The notes under the pieces are model-generated. The model was not told the origin of the DNA and did not search any database. It saw nothing but the letters and a program-made list of their open reading frames with translations. This document shows positions 50,421-58,246 of a stretch of DNA of 64,000 bases, one piece after another (position 1 is the first letter of the stretch; every line of letters begins with the position of its first letter). Both the position numbers and the translations under genes were made by a program. This DNA comes from Arthrobacter sp. ES3-54 (GTDB taxonomy: Bacteria > Actinomycetota > Actinomycetes > Actinomycetales > Micrococcaceae). The stretch spans positions 124,001 to 188,000 of the forward strand of contig NZ_JAQFIF010000006.1 in the NCBI RefSeq assembly GCF_029504395.1. The letters run 5' to 3'.

Positions 50421-51776
50421 CTAGGCGTTGGCCTTGATGGCCGCGGCCAGGACCGCGAGGCCGTCCAGCAGCAGCTCGTCGCTGATCACCAGCGGCGGCA
50501 GCAGCCGGATGACGTTGCCATAGGTACCACAGGTGAGGATGATGACGCCCTCCTTGAGGCAGGCTGCGGCGACGGCCTTGGTCAGCTCCGGGTTCGGCTC
50601 CTTGGAACCGGCCTGGACGAGTTCAATGGCCAGCATGGCGCCGCGGCCGCGGACGTCACCGATCACGGGCTGCTCAGTGGCGAGTTCGCGCAGCTTGCCG
50701 AGCGCGATCTCCTCGATGTGCTTGGCACGGCCGTTGAGGTCGTACTGCTCCATCGAACCGATCGAGGCCAGCGCGGCGGCGCACGCCACCGGGTTGCCGC
50801 CATAGGTGCCGCCGAGGCCGCCCGGGTGCACGGCGTCCAGGAGGTCGGCACGGCCGGTGATGGCCGAGAGCGGCATGCCGCCGGCGATGCCCTTGGCCAT
50901 GGTGATGATGTCCGGGACAACACCTTCGTGGTTCACGGCAAACCATTCGCCGGTGCGGCAGAAGCCGGACTGGACCTCATCGGCGATGAAGACGATGCCC
51001 TTGTCCTTGGCCCAGTCAGCCAGCGCGGGCAGGAACCCGTCGGCAGGGACAATGAAGCCGCCCTCGCCCTGGATGGGTTCGATGATGATCGCGGCGACCT
51101 GCTCGCCGCCAATCTGCTTCTCGATCATGGTGATGGCGCGCTTGGCGGCCTCGGCACCGGTGATCGCCGGGTTTTCCTCGCGGAACGGGTAGCTCATCGG
51201 CATGCGGTAGACCTCGGGCGCGAACGGGCCGAAGTTGGTCTTGTACGGCATGGCCTTGGCCGTCAGCGCCATGGTCAGGTTGGTGCGGCCGTGGTAGGCG
51301 TGGTCGAACGCGACGACGGCGTCCCGGCCGGTGGCCAGGCGGGCCACCTTGACGGCGTTTTCGACAGCCTCGGCGCCGGAGTTGAACAGCACCGTGCGCT
51401 TTTCGTGATCGCCCGGGGTCAGGCGGTTCAGCTGCTCGGCCACGGCGACATAGCCTTCGTACGGGGTGACCATGAAGCAGGAGTGGGTGAAGTGCTCGAC
51501 GGCTTCCTTCACGGCGCCGACGACGGCGGGGTCCGAGGCGCCGACGCTCGTCACCGCGATGCCGGAGCCGAGGTCGATGAAGGAGTTGCCGTCGACGTCG
51601 TGGATGATGCCGCCGTCGGCGTCGGCCACGAAGACCGGGACGCTGGACGCGACGCCGGCGGCGACGACCGCCTTGCGGCGCTCGGTCAGGGCAACGGACT
51701 TGGGGCCAGGGAAGTCGGCCTGGACGCGGCGTTTCTGCTCGAGCCGGTAGGTGATGTCATGTGCGGTGGTGGTCAT
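50421..51776 (-). CDS. gabT: 4-aminobutyrate-2-oxoglutarate transaminase
   Basis: The product has 451 residues. Class III aminotransferase: NSGAEAVENAVKVAR (phosphate site), FDHAYHGRT, IIIEPIQGEGGFIVP, FIADEVQSGFCRTGEWFA (PLP-contacting Asp/Gln) and the PLP lysine in ITMAKGIAGGMPLSAITGR. It converts GABA plus 2-oxoglutarate to succinate semialdehyde plus glutamate. It lies 81 bp downstream of the aminobutyraldehyde dehydrogenase gene on the same strand, so putrescine-derived aminobutyraldehyde can be taken to succinate semialdehyde by this pair. The start is ATG 51776 after AGAAAGG. Confidence 0.95.
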   Translation of the reverse strand: MTTTAHDITYRLEQKRRVQADFPGPKSVALTERRKAVVAAGVASSVPVFVADADGGIIHDVDGNSFIDLGSGIAVTSVGASDPAVVGAVKEAVEHFTHSCFMVTPYEGYVAVAEQLNRLTPGDHEKRTVLFNSGAEAVENAVKVARLATGRDAVVAFDHAYHGRTNLTMALTAKAMPYKTNFGPFAPEVYRMPMSYPFREENPAITGAEAAKRAITMIEKQIGGEQVAAIIIEPIQGEGGFIVPADGFLPALADWAKDKGIVFIADEVQSGFCRTGEWFAVNHEGVVPDIITMAKGIAGGMPLSAITGRADLLDAVHPGGLGGTYGGNPVACAAALASIGSMEQYDLNGRAKHIEEIALGKLRELATEQPVIGDVRGRGAMLAIELVQAGSKEPNPELTKAVAAACLKEGVIILTCGTYGNVIRLLPPLVISDELLLDGLAVLAAAIKANA

Positions 51777-51814
51777 GGGAAAGCCTTTCTAAGCGGGCGG
51801 TTGAGGCGCGCGAG

Positions 51815-51860
51815 TTATGCGTCAGGGTGAGCTAAGCAGCCGCGTTAAGCGACTGCGTTA
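51815..51860. repeat. Degenerate 13-bp repeats with stop codons at the patD 3' end
   Basis: On the minus strand GCATAACGC, GCTTAACGC, GCTTAGCTC and GCATAACTC recur. The stop codons start at 51860 (real TAA), 51847, 51834, 51824 and 51817, covering frames 0, +1, +2, 0 and +1. Confidence 0.7.
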
Positions 51861-53288
51861 TGCGTCCAACGCAGACATGACGTGCTTGATGCGGGTGTAG
51901 TCCTCGACGCCATACATCGACAGGTCCTTGCCGTAGCCGGACTGTTTGAAGCCACCGTGCGGCATCTCGGCGGTGAGAAGAATGTGGGTGTTGATCCAGA
52001 CGGCGCCGAAGTCGAGGTCCCGGCTCAGGCGCATGGCGGTGCCGTGGTTGGACGTCCAGACGCTGGAGGCCAGGGCGTACTCGACGTCGTTGGCCAGTTC
52101 CACTGCCTCGTCCTCGGTGCTGAACTTCTGCACCGTGATGACCGGGCCGAATGTTTCCTTCTGGACAATGTCATCGGTCTGCTTGGCGCCGGTGACAATC
52201 GTGGGCTCGAAGAAGAAGCCCTTCTCGCCCGCGCGGTGGCCGCCGGTCTCGATCCTGCAGTTCGCCGGCAGGTGCTCGACAACGGACGTGACCGCGTTGA
52301 AGTGGTTGACGTTGTTCAGCGGGCCGAAGTAGTTGTCTTCGTCGTTCTGCGAGCCCGTGTGCAGGGTCTTGGTGTGCTCCACCATGGCGGCGACGACGTC
52401 GTCGTGCACCGAATCCTGGACCAGGACCCTGGTGATGGCCGTGCAGTCCTGGCCGGCGTTGAAGAAGGCGAACTCGGCGATCGCCGCCGCGCTCTTCTTG
52501 ATGTCGGCGTCGGCGAAGACAATGGCCGGAGCCTTGCCGCCGAGTTCCAGGTGGGCGCGTTTGAGTCCCTTGGCGGCGCCCGAGGCGACGGCGATGCCGG
52601 CGCGGACGGAACCGGTGATGGACACCAGGCCCGGGACCTTGTGCTCCACCATCATGGCGCCGGTCTCGCCGGTGCCCAGGACAACGTTCAGGACGCCGGC
52701 CGGGAAGATCTCACCAGCGAGCCGGGCCAGCACCAGGGTGGATTCCGGGGTGGTGTCCGAGGGCTTGAGGACCACGGTGTTGCCGGCGGCCAGGGCGGGA
52801 CCGATCTTCCAGATGGCCATGAGGAACGGGTAGTTCCACGGGGCAACTTGGGCGACGACGCCGATCGGCTCGCGGCGCACGTAGGAGGTGTGGCCTTCGA
52901 AGTACTCGCCGGCGGACTTGCCTTCCATGATGCGGGCGGCGCCGGCGAAGAAGCGTAGCTGGTCAGCGCCCGCGGCCACTTCCTCGGAGGCGATCAGGGA
53001 GCGGACCTGGCCCGTGTTGCGGTGCTGGGCCTCCACGAGCTCGTCGCTGTTGGCCTCGACGGCATCCGCGAGTTTGAGCAGCATGAGCTGCCGCTGCCCC
53101 GGCGTGGTGTGCTTCCAGGTCTTGAACGCGTTCTTGGCTGCCGTCATGGCGGCGTCGACGTCGGCCTGCACCGAGATCGGCGCCTGCGCCACCACGTCGC
53201 CGTTGGTGGGGTTCACGATGGGCAGCAACCCGGTGCCGGCGGGGGTGACAAACTCGCCGTTGATGAAGTTCTGCAAGGTTTGAACCAC
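51858..53288 (-). CDS. patD: Gamma-aminobutyraldehyde dehydrogenase
   Basis: The product has 476 residues. Aldehyde dehydrogenase motifs: AHLELGGKAPAIVF (Glu base), FNAGQDCTAITRV (catalytic Cys), VAPWNYPFLMAIWKIGPALAAGN. The ending MPHGGFKQSGYGKDLSMYGVEDYTRIKHVM is typical of PatD/YdcW. It oxidises 4-aminobutanal to GABA in putrescine breakdown, feeding gabT just downstream. I chose GTG 53288 as start (AGAGG upstream); a TTG at 53315 gives a 9-residue extension. It is transcribed divergently from the PucR gene, its likely regulator. Confidence 0.92.
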   Translation of the reverse strand: MVQTLQNFINGEFVTPAGTGLLPIVNPTNGDVVAQAPISVQADVDAAMTAAKNAFKTWKHTTPGQRQLMLLKLADAVEANSDELVEAQHRNTGQVRSLIASEEVAAGADQLRFFAGAARIMEGKSAGEYFEGHTSYVRREPIGVVAQVAPWNYPFLMAIWKIGPALAAGNTVVLKPSDTTPESTLVLARLAGEIFPAGVLNVVLGTGETGAMMVEHKVPGLVSITGSVRAGIAVASGAAKGLKRAHLELGGKAPAIVFADADIKKSAAAIAEFAFFNAGQDCTAITRVLVQDSVHDDVVAAMVEHTKTLHTGSQNDEDNYFGPLNNVNHFNAVTSVVEHLPANCRIETGGHRAGEKGFFFEPTIVTGAKQTDDIVQKETFGPVITVQKFSTEDEAVELANDVEYALASSVWTSNHGTAMRLSRDLDFGAVWINTHILLTAEMPHGGFKQSGYGKDLSMYGVEDYTRIKHVMSALDA

Positions 53289-53434
53289 GGTGTACAACCT
53301 CTTTCTTACTGCCAATGACGGATGTGTAACTGGTCACGAGCCTATGCCAGCAGTGCAAGTCAGGGAATAGGCACCTGCACACCAGGCCTGCCACACTTTA
53401 GTGCGCTTGACCAGCACCCGGCTATCCTGAATTT

Positions 53435-54877
53435 ATGGCCATTTCACTCGCCGCCCTGCTGGGGGTTCCGTCCCTGAATCTCACCAAGGCCGGCCTTGCC
53501 GAAACCACCTGGCACCAGGACATTCTCTGGGTTGCCGTCACCGAACAGGAGGATCCGCAGCGCTTCCTCAACGGCGGGGAACTGATCCTGACGACGGGGA
53601 TGCGGCTCAAGAGCGCCGCGGAGCAGCGCCGGTTCGTGCGGCAGGTCCAGCGGGCAGGCGCGGTGGGAATCGGGTTCGGGGTCGGCCTGACGCACGACGC
53701 CGTGCCGCCGGCCCTGATTGCCGAGGCCAACCGCTGGGGGCTGCCGGTGGTGGAAGTGCCGTACGAAACGCCTTTCATCGCGATCGGAAAGCTCGTGGCC
53801 GATGCCCAGTCCGCGGACCATCTGGTCAAGCTCGAGCGGCTCATCGCGGGGCACCAGATCCTGGCCCGCGCCCTGCTGACCGGCGGCGGCCTCGCCGAAC
53901 TCCTGAAACACCTGGGCTCGATGCTGCGCACCGAGATCGTCCTGACCCAGTTCACCGCCCAGCTCTACAACAGCGTGTCCGGCCACCCGGCACCCAAGGC
54001 GGAAGGTTGGGCGTCCTACCCCATCCCCACGGGCCGCCGCGACGCCTGCACCCTGTGGGTGAAGCAACCCTTCGAGGACTCGGGCATTGTGGGCTACGCC
54101 CAAAACCTGATCAGTGTCGAGCTCAATAACATGGTCAAGCAGCGGCAGGCCCAGCGGGCGCTGGCCGGCCAGGTCCTCGACGACGTCATCCACGGGACGC
54201 TGGAGGCCAGCGAAGCCACCCGGCGCCTCGCCGGCGTCGGCATCAACAGCACCCGCAAGAACGTGGTCCTGCTCGCCGAATCGGCCGCCCACCAGAAACA
54301 GCTAGGGAGTTCTTCCCTGCCCCAGCCGCTCGAGGCGGCGGTCAGCGCCGTCGTCGGGAAGGACCTCGTGGTGGTGACGCCCGACGACGGCAGCGGCGCC
54401 AGCGCCAGCGCCCGCAGCCTCAGCGACCACCTGGCCGAGGCCGGGATCCACGCAACGATTGGCATCGGCGGGGCCTACACCAAGCCCAACGGCTTGCGCT
54501 GGAGCTACTTCGAGGCACGCGACGCGGCCAGCCACGGCCTGCCGGTCAATGAGCCCGAGCGACTGAGCCTGACCTCGCTGCTGCTGGCCAGCGAGGACGT
54601 TCCGCTGGCGGACATGGCCAGCGAATCGCTGAACCCGCTGCGGGCCTTTGACGTGGCGCACGGGGCCGAACTCATGGCCACACTGGAAAGCTACCTCGGC
54701 AACAACGGTTCGGTGGCGGCCGTCGCCGAGGAACTCACCCTGCACCGCAATACGGTCCGCTACCGGTTGGCGCAGATCACCGAACTCACAGGATACGACC
54801 CCGCACAGACGGCGGACCGGGTGCAGCTCTGGCTCGCGCTGGCGGTGCAGCGGCTCAGCGCCCGGCACCCGCGCTGA
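53435..54877 (+). CDS. PucR-family transcriptional regulator
   Basis: The product has 480 residues. The N-terminal PucR sensor domain (ISLAALLGVPSLNLTKAG... GGELILTTGMRL) is followed by a GGDEF-like but degenerate central region and the C-terminal PucR helix-turn-helix LESYLGNNGSVAAVAEELTLHRNTVRYRLAQI. Such regulators respond to purine, amino acid or polyamine metabolites. Divergence from patD-gabT, 146 bp apart, suggests it controls putrescine/GABA use; GABA or a semialdehyde may be the signal (inference). Confidence 0.9.
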   Translation: MAISLAALLGVPSLNLTKAGLAETTWHQDILWVAVTEQEDPQRFLNGGELILTTGMRLKSAAEQRRFVRQVQRAGAVGIGFGVGLTHDAVPPALIAEANRWGLPVVEVPYETPFIAIGKLVADAQSADHLVKLERLIAGHQILARALLTGGGLAELLKHLGSMLRTEIVLTQFTAQLYNSVSGHPAPKAEGWASYPIPTGRRDACTLWVKQPFEDSGIVGYAQNLISVELNNMVKQRQAQRALAGQVLDDVIHGTLEASEATRRLAGVGINSTRKNVVLLAESAAHQKQLGSSSLPQPLEAAVSAVVGKDLVVVTPDDGSGASASARSLSDHLAEAGIHATIGIGGAYTKPNGLRWSYFEARDAASHGLPVNEPERLSLTSLLLASEDVPLADMASESLNPLRAFDVAHGAELMATLESYLGNNGSVAAVAEELTLHRNTVRYRLAQITELTGYDPAQTADRVQLWLALAVQRLSARHPR

Positions 54878-54962
54878 CAACCACCGCGCCGGCACCGGCA
54901 CAGCCCTCAGGAATGCGTCACGTGCCGAGATATTCGCCACTAAAGGCTGACTCCCAAACATC

Positions 54963-54977
54963 AAACGTCTAACGTTT
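54963..54977. promoter_or_regulatory. Likely FadR-type operator overlapping the MFS-FadR start region
   Basis: Perfect dyad AAACGT-CTA-ACGTTT ends 4 bp before the MFS start codon. GntR/FadR regulators typically bind short dyads of GT-N-AC type; the gene two positions down encodes one. Confidence 0.6.
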
Positions 54978-54981
54978 AAAT

Positions 54982-56301
54982 ATGGTAAGCATGGCTAGCA
55001 GCACGGCGGTTTCCGCACTTTCCCAGACAGCCCCACCCGGCGCGGCCCGCCCGCGCGGCGTGATCGTGGCCGGCGTCGTGGCGCTCGTGCTCATCGGGCT
55101 CAACCTGCGCGCCGGAATCACCGGCGCCGCCGCGCTCTTCCACGACCTGCAGGCTGTCCTGGGCTACGGCCCGCTGATCGCAGCCCTGATCCCCTCGATC
55201 CCCACGCTGTGTTTCGCGGTGGCCGGCGCGGCCACGTCCTGGCTCACCCGGCAGCTGGGGCTGGAAAAAGCCATCCTGCTCTCCCTCGTGATGCTGGCGG
55301 CGGGGCTGCTGCTCCGCGGAGTTCCGTCCACCGGGATGCTGCTGGCCGGCACCGTGGCCGGGATGTCCGGGCTGGCCATCTGCAATGTGGCCATGCCCTC
55401 CTTCATCAGGGTGCACTTCGCGGACCGCACGTCGCTCATGACCGCCGTCTACACGTTGACCATGACCACAGGCGCCACCGTCACGGCCGTGCTGATCGTT
55501 CCGGTGGCCCAGGCCCTTGGCTCTCCCTCGGCAGGCGTCGGTTCCATCGGTCTCCTGGCCTTGGGCGCCTGCCTCGGCTTCATTCCGATCGCGGTGCACG
55601 CCCATCGCAACGCGTCGGCCGGCAAGGCCGCCCGGGTTTCCCCCTGGCCCCTGCTGCGGACCCGCACCGGGGCGCTGATCACCCTCGGCTTCACCGTGCA
55701 GGCACTCCTGGCCTATGCCGTGCTCAGCTGGTTCCCCTACATGCTGGTCACGATGGGCGTCACCGCCTCCGACAGCGGGCTCATGTTCGGACTCATGCAG
55801 CTGGTCTCCGTCCCCGCCGGCATGGTGCTGGTCGCCATCGGCTCACGCCCCCGGATGCTGCGGACGGCGTTCTACCTGGCCACCGTGACCATGGCCCTCG
55901 GCGTCCTGGCCATGCTGGTCCTGCCAGCTGCTTTGGCTCCACTGACCGCGGTGCTGCTGGGCTTCGGTCTCGGCATCTTCCCGCTGGTCATGGTGATGAT
56001 CAGCCGCAGTGGCCGCACCACGTCCGAGACCACCGCGCTGTCCACCGTGGCCCAGTCCGCCGGGTATCTGCTCGCGACCCTCGGGCCGTTCGGCATGGGC
56101 CTGCTGCACAGCGCCACCAACTCCTGGACGCTGCCCCTGGCGCTCCTGCTGGCAGTGGCCCTCGGCCAGATCGCGGTAGGCCACCTCCTGTCGGCGGGAC
56201 CGAAGGAGCTGCGGGCCAAGGAACTGCGGGCCAAAGAACTGCGGGCCGCCGCGCACTCGCCCGAGGGAACTGGGTACTCCCCCGAAGGAACACGGCGATG
56301 A
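54982..56301 (+). CDS. MFS transporter, CynX/NimT type
   Basis: The product has 439 residues and 12 spans. LIGLNLRAGITGAAALFHDLQAVLGYGPLIAALIPSIPTLCFAVAGA is typical of the cyanate/2-nitroimidazole (CynX/NimT) group, with YMLVTMGVTASDSGLMFGLMQLVSVPAG in the second half. The cytosolic tail has an in-frame triple KELRA repeat (15-bp units near 56208-56250) and SPEGTGYSPEGT. No cyanase gene is nearby. The ATG at 54982 has no ribosome site and lies directly after the operator dyad, so the mRNA may be leaderless. It is coupled to the FadR gene by ATGA. Confidence 0.88.
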   Translation: MVSMASSTAVSALSQTAPPGAARPRGVIVAGVVALVLIGLNLRAGITGAAALFHDLQAVLGYGPLIAALIPSIPTLCFAVAGAATSWLTRQLGLEKAILLSLVMLAAGLLLRGVPSTGMLLAGTVAGMSGLAICNVAMPSFIRVHFADRTSLMTAVYTLTMTTGATVTAVLIVPVAQALGSPSAGVGSIGLLALGACLGFIPIAVHAHRNASAGKAARVSPWPLLRTRTGALITLGFTVQALLAYAVLSWFPYMLVTMGVTASDSGLMFGLMQLVSVPAGMVLVAIGSRPRMLRTAFYLATVTMALGVLAMLVLPAALAPLTAVLLGFGLGIFPLVMVMISRSGRTTSETTALSTVAQSAGYLLATLGPFGMGLLHSATNSWTLPLALLLAVALGQIAVGHLLSAGPKELRAKELRAKELRAAAHSPEGTGYSPEGTRR

Positions 56302-56978
56302 CACTGACTGCCTCGCACCGTCCGCCGTTGGCGGAGGAAATCACGGCCAAGCTGCGGGCGCTGATCCACTCGGGCGAGTGGCCGCTGCAGCAGCGCATTC
56401 CGGCCGAACCTGAGTTGATGGCCGCGTTCGGGGTCTCCCGCGGCACGCTGCGCGAGGCCATCAAAGCGCTCGCCCACAGCGGCATGCTCGAGGTCCGCCG
56501 CGGGGACGGCACGTACGTCCGCGCCACGAGCGAGATCGCAGGCGCCACGCAGCGGATGTATGAGGACCACTCCCAGGAGCACATCCTCGAGGTCCGGGTC
56601 GGGCTGGACACCCAGGCGGCCCGGCTCGCTGCCCGCCACGCGACGGCAGACGACCTCACCTCCCTGCGCGGTTTGCTCACCGCACGCCGTGTCGCCTGGT
56701 TGGCCGAGGACTATCCCGCGTGGGCCCGCGCCGATTGGGATTTCCACGTGCGCGTAGCGCAGGCGTCCGCCAACCCGCTGCTGCATGAGCTGTATGTCAG
56801 CTTCGGCAGCGTTTTCCACAATGATCTGCTCCGCCAACAGCGGCGGGGAGGCTTCGACGGCCTGCCGCTCGAGGGCCACGACGAACTCGTGGCCGCGATT
56901 GCTGCCCGGGACGAGGCTGCCGCCGTCGAGAGTGTCACCCGGAACCTGAACTCCTGCGCGGAATGGCTCCAAGAGTAG
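56298..56978 (+). CDS. GntR/FadR-subfamily regulator
   Basis: The product has 226 residues. Winged helix RIPAEPELMAAFGVSRGTLREAIKALAHSGMLEVRRGDGTYV (residues 35-75), then an all-helical FCD domain (HILEVRVGLDTQAARLAARHAT... DWDFHVRVAQASANPLLHELY... GHDELVAAIAARDEAAAVESV) whose Asp/His residues bind a metal and a carboxylate ligand. It overlaps the MFS gene by ATGA and probably represses its own operon through the dyad at 54963-54977, released by the carried substrate (inference). Confidence 0.9.
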   Translation: MTLTASHRPPLAEEITAKLRALIHSGEWPLQQRIPAEPELMAAFGVSRGTLREAIKALAHSGMLEVRRGDGTYVRATSEIAGATQRMYEDHSQEHILEVRVGLDTQAARLAARHATADDLTSLRGLLTARRVAWLAEDYPAWARADWDFHVRVAQASANPLLHELYVSFGSVFHNDLLRQQRRGGFDGLPLEGHDELVAAIAARDEAAAVESVTRNLNSCAEWLQE

Positions 56979-57384
56979 CCCCTAGGGTTTTCCCAAGGTG
57001 GCCAGAAGATGCTCTGTCTCAGTGGCGGCCGCCACTCGCGCACCGGCCTCGCGGCCAGGCTCGCGATCACGCGGATTCCCGTCATCGTCGGCGTCAACGC
57101 CGACTCCAGACGGCCGGTCCCTGCGCCCAGCAGCAGGGGCCGGCTCGGCTGTGGCGCGTGGTTCCGCGGGCACGTCGATAGGGTCTTAGTGCCGTAGACC
57201 GGTCTCCGACCTCGGTCAACACTAAGAGTGGTAGGACGCTATACGAAGGTGCCCGCGACAGGGTGCCTGCATTTCAGGTCCAGTCCCGGGGACGAACGTG
57301 CAGCCTCATCGAATGACAGTCTCGTCGGGTGTCAGTCTTGCCGGGTGTTGTGATTGCCTCAGCAAGTACGCCGCGAGGAGGTCG
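56979..57384. other. Intergenic region upstream of PPK2 with three short dyads; no convincing gene
   Basis: 406 bp. A 62-codon + frame at 57009-57197 and a 63-codon minus frame at 56982-57173 are low-complexity and lack start signals or recognisable families. Dyads: AGACCGGTCT (57196-57205), CTTAGTG...CACTAAG (57185-57191 with 57220-57226), and GTCCC-G-GGGAC (57283-57293). A GCTATACG near 57240 could be a -10 element for the PPK2 operon. Confidence 0.5.
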
Positions 57385-58218
57385 ATGGTGGGCAAGAAGA
57401 AGAAAAAGACCAAGAGCGCCGACGGACAGGACGAGCAGGCCGGCAAGAAGATGCCCCGCAAGAAGTACGAGGCGGAGATGGCCGTCCTGCAAGGTGAGCT
57501 GGTCGCCATGCAGGAGTGGGTCAAGGCCACCGGAGCCAAGGTCTGCATCGTCTTCGAGGGCCGGGACACGGCCGGCAAGGGTGGAACGATCAAGCGCATC
57601 GTCGAGAGGGTGAGCCCCCGGGTGTTCCGTGTGGTGGCTCTCCCCACCCCGACCGAGCGGGAGAAATCCCAGATGTACCTCCAGCGCTATATGTCGCACT
57701 TCCCGGCGGCCGGCGAGGTGGTCATCTTCGATCGCAGCTGGTACAACCGTGCGGGTGTGGAGCGCGTGATGAACTTCTGCACCCCGGAGGAGACCCAGAG
57801 GTTCCTCAACTTGGCCCCGATGGTTGAGAAGGCGATGGTCGACGCCGGAATCATCCTGATCAAGTACTGGCTCGAGGTCAGCGCTGACGAGCAGACCCGG
57901 CGGCTCAAGAGCCGCATGGATGATCCCCGCAAGACCTGGAAGTTGTCTCCGATGGATCTCAGGTCCTACAAACGGTGGTACGACTACTCCCGGGCCAGGG
58001 ACGCCATGTTCGAGGCGACCGACACCGCCTGGGCACCGTGGTACGTCGCGAACAACGACGTCAAGAAGCGCGGCCGGCTCAACATCATCAGCCACTTGCT
58101 AAGCCAGGTGCCCTACGAGCCGTTCCCGGGGCTCGACGTCGAACTCCCCAAGCGTCAGAAGTCCGACGACTACCGTGAACCCACGCTGGCTGTCCGGCAC
58201 ATCCCGACACCATTCTGA
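57385..58218 (+). CDS. ppk2: Polyphosphate kinase 2 (PPK2 family)
   Basis: The product has 277 residues. After a lysine-rich leader (VGKKKKKTKSADG) comes the PPK2 domain: Walker A FEGRDTAGKGGTIKR (56-70), Walker B and following arginines VVIFDRSWYNRAGVERVM, and the lid segment RLKSRMDDPRKTWKLSPMD. The enzyme transfers phosphate between polyphosphate and nucleoside mono/diphosphates; the single-domain form here fits class I (ADP or GDP plus polyP). An ideal GAGGAGG precedes the ATG. The P-type ATPase gene starts 28 bp after its stop, so they are almost certainly co-transcribed. Confidence 0.93.
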   Translation: MVGKKKKKTKSADGQDEQAGKKMPRKKYEAEMAVLQGELVAMQEWVKATGAKVCIVFEGRDTAGKGGTIKRIVERVSPRVFRVVALPTPTEREKSQMYLQRYMSHFPAAGEVVIFDRSWYNRAGVERVMNFCTPEETQRFLNLAPMVEKAMVDAGIILIKYWLEVSADEQTRRLKSRMDDPRKTWKLSPMDLRSYKRWYDYSRARDAMFEATDTAWAPWYVANNDVKKRGRLNIISHLLSQVPYEPFPGLDVELPKRQKSDDYREPTLAVRHIPTPF

Positions 58219-58246
58219 GCAGCGTCCCGGCGATGAGGAGGAAGTC

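Noticed and set aside
57009-57197. 62-codon frame between FadR and PPK2 genes
   Set aside because: No ribosome site, biased composition, no family; the opposite-strand frame of similar length is equally open.
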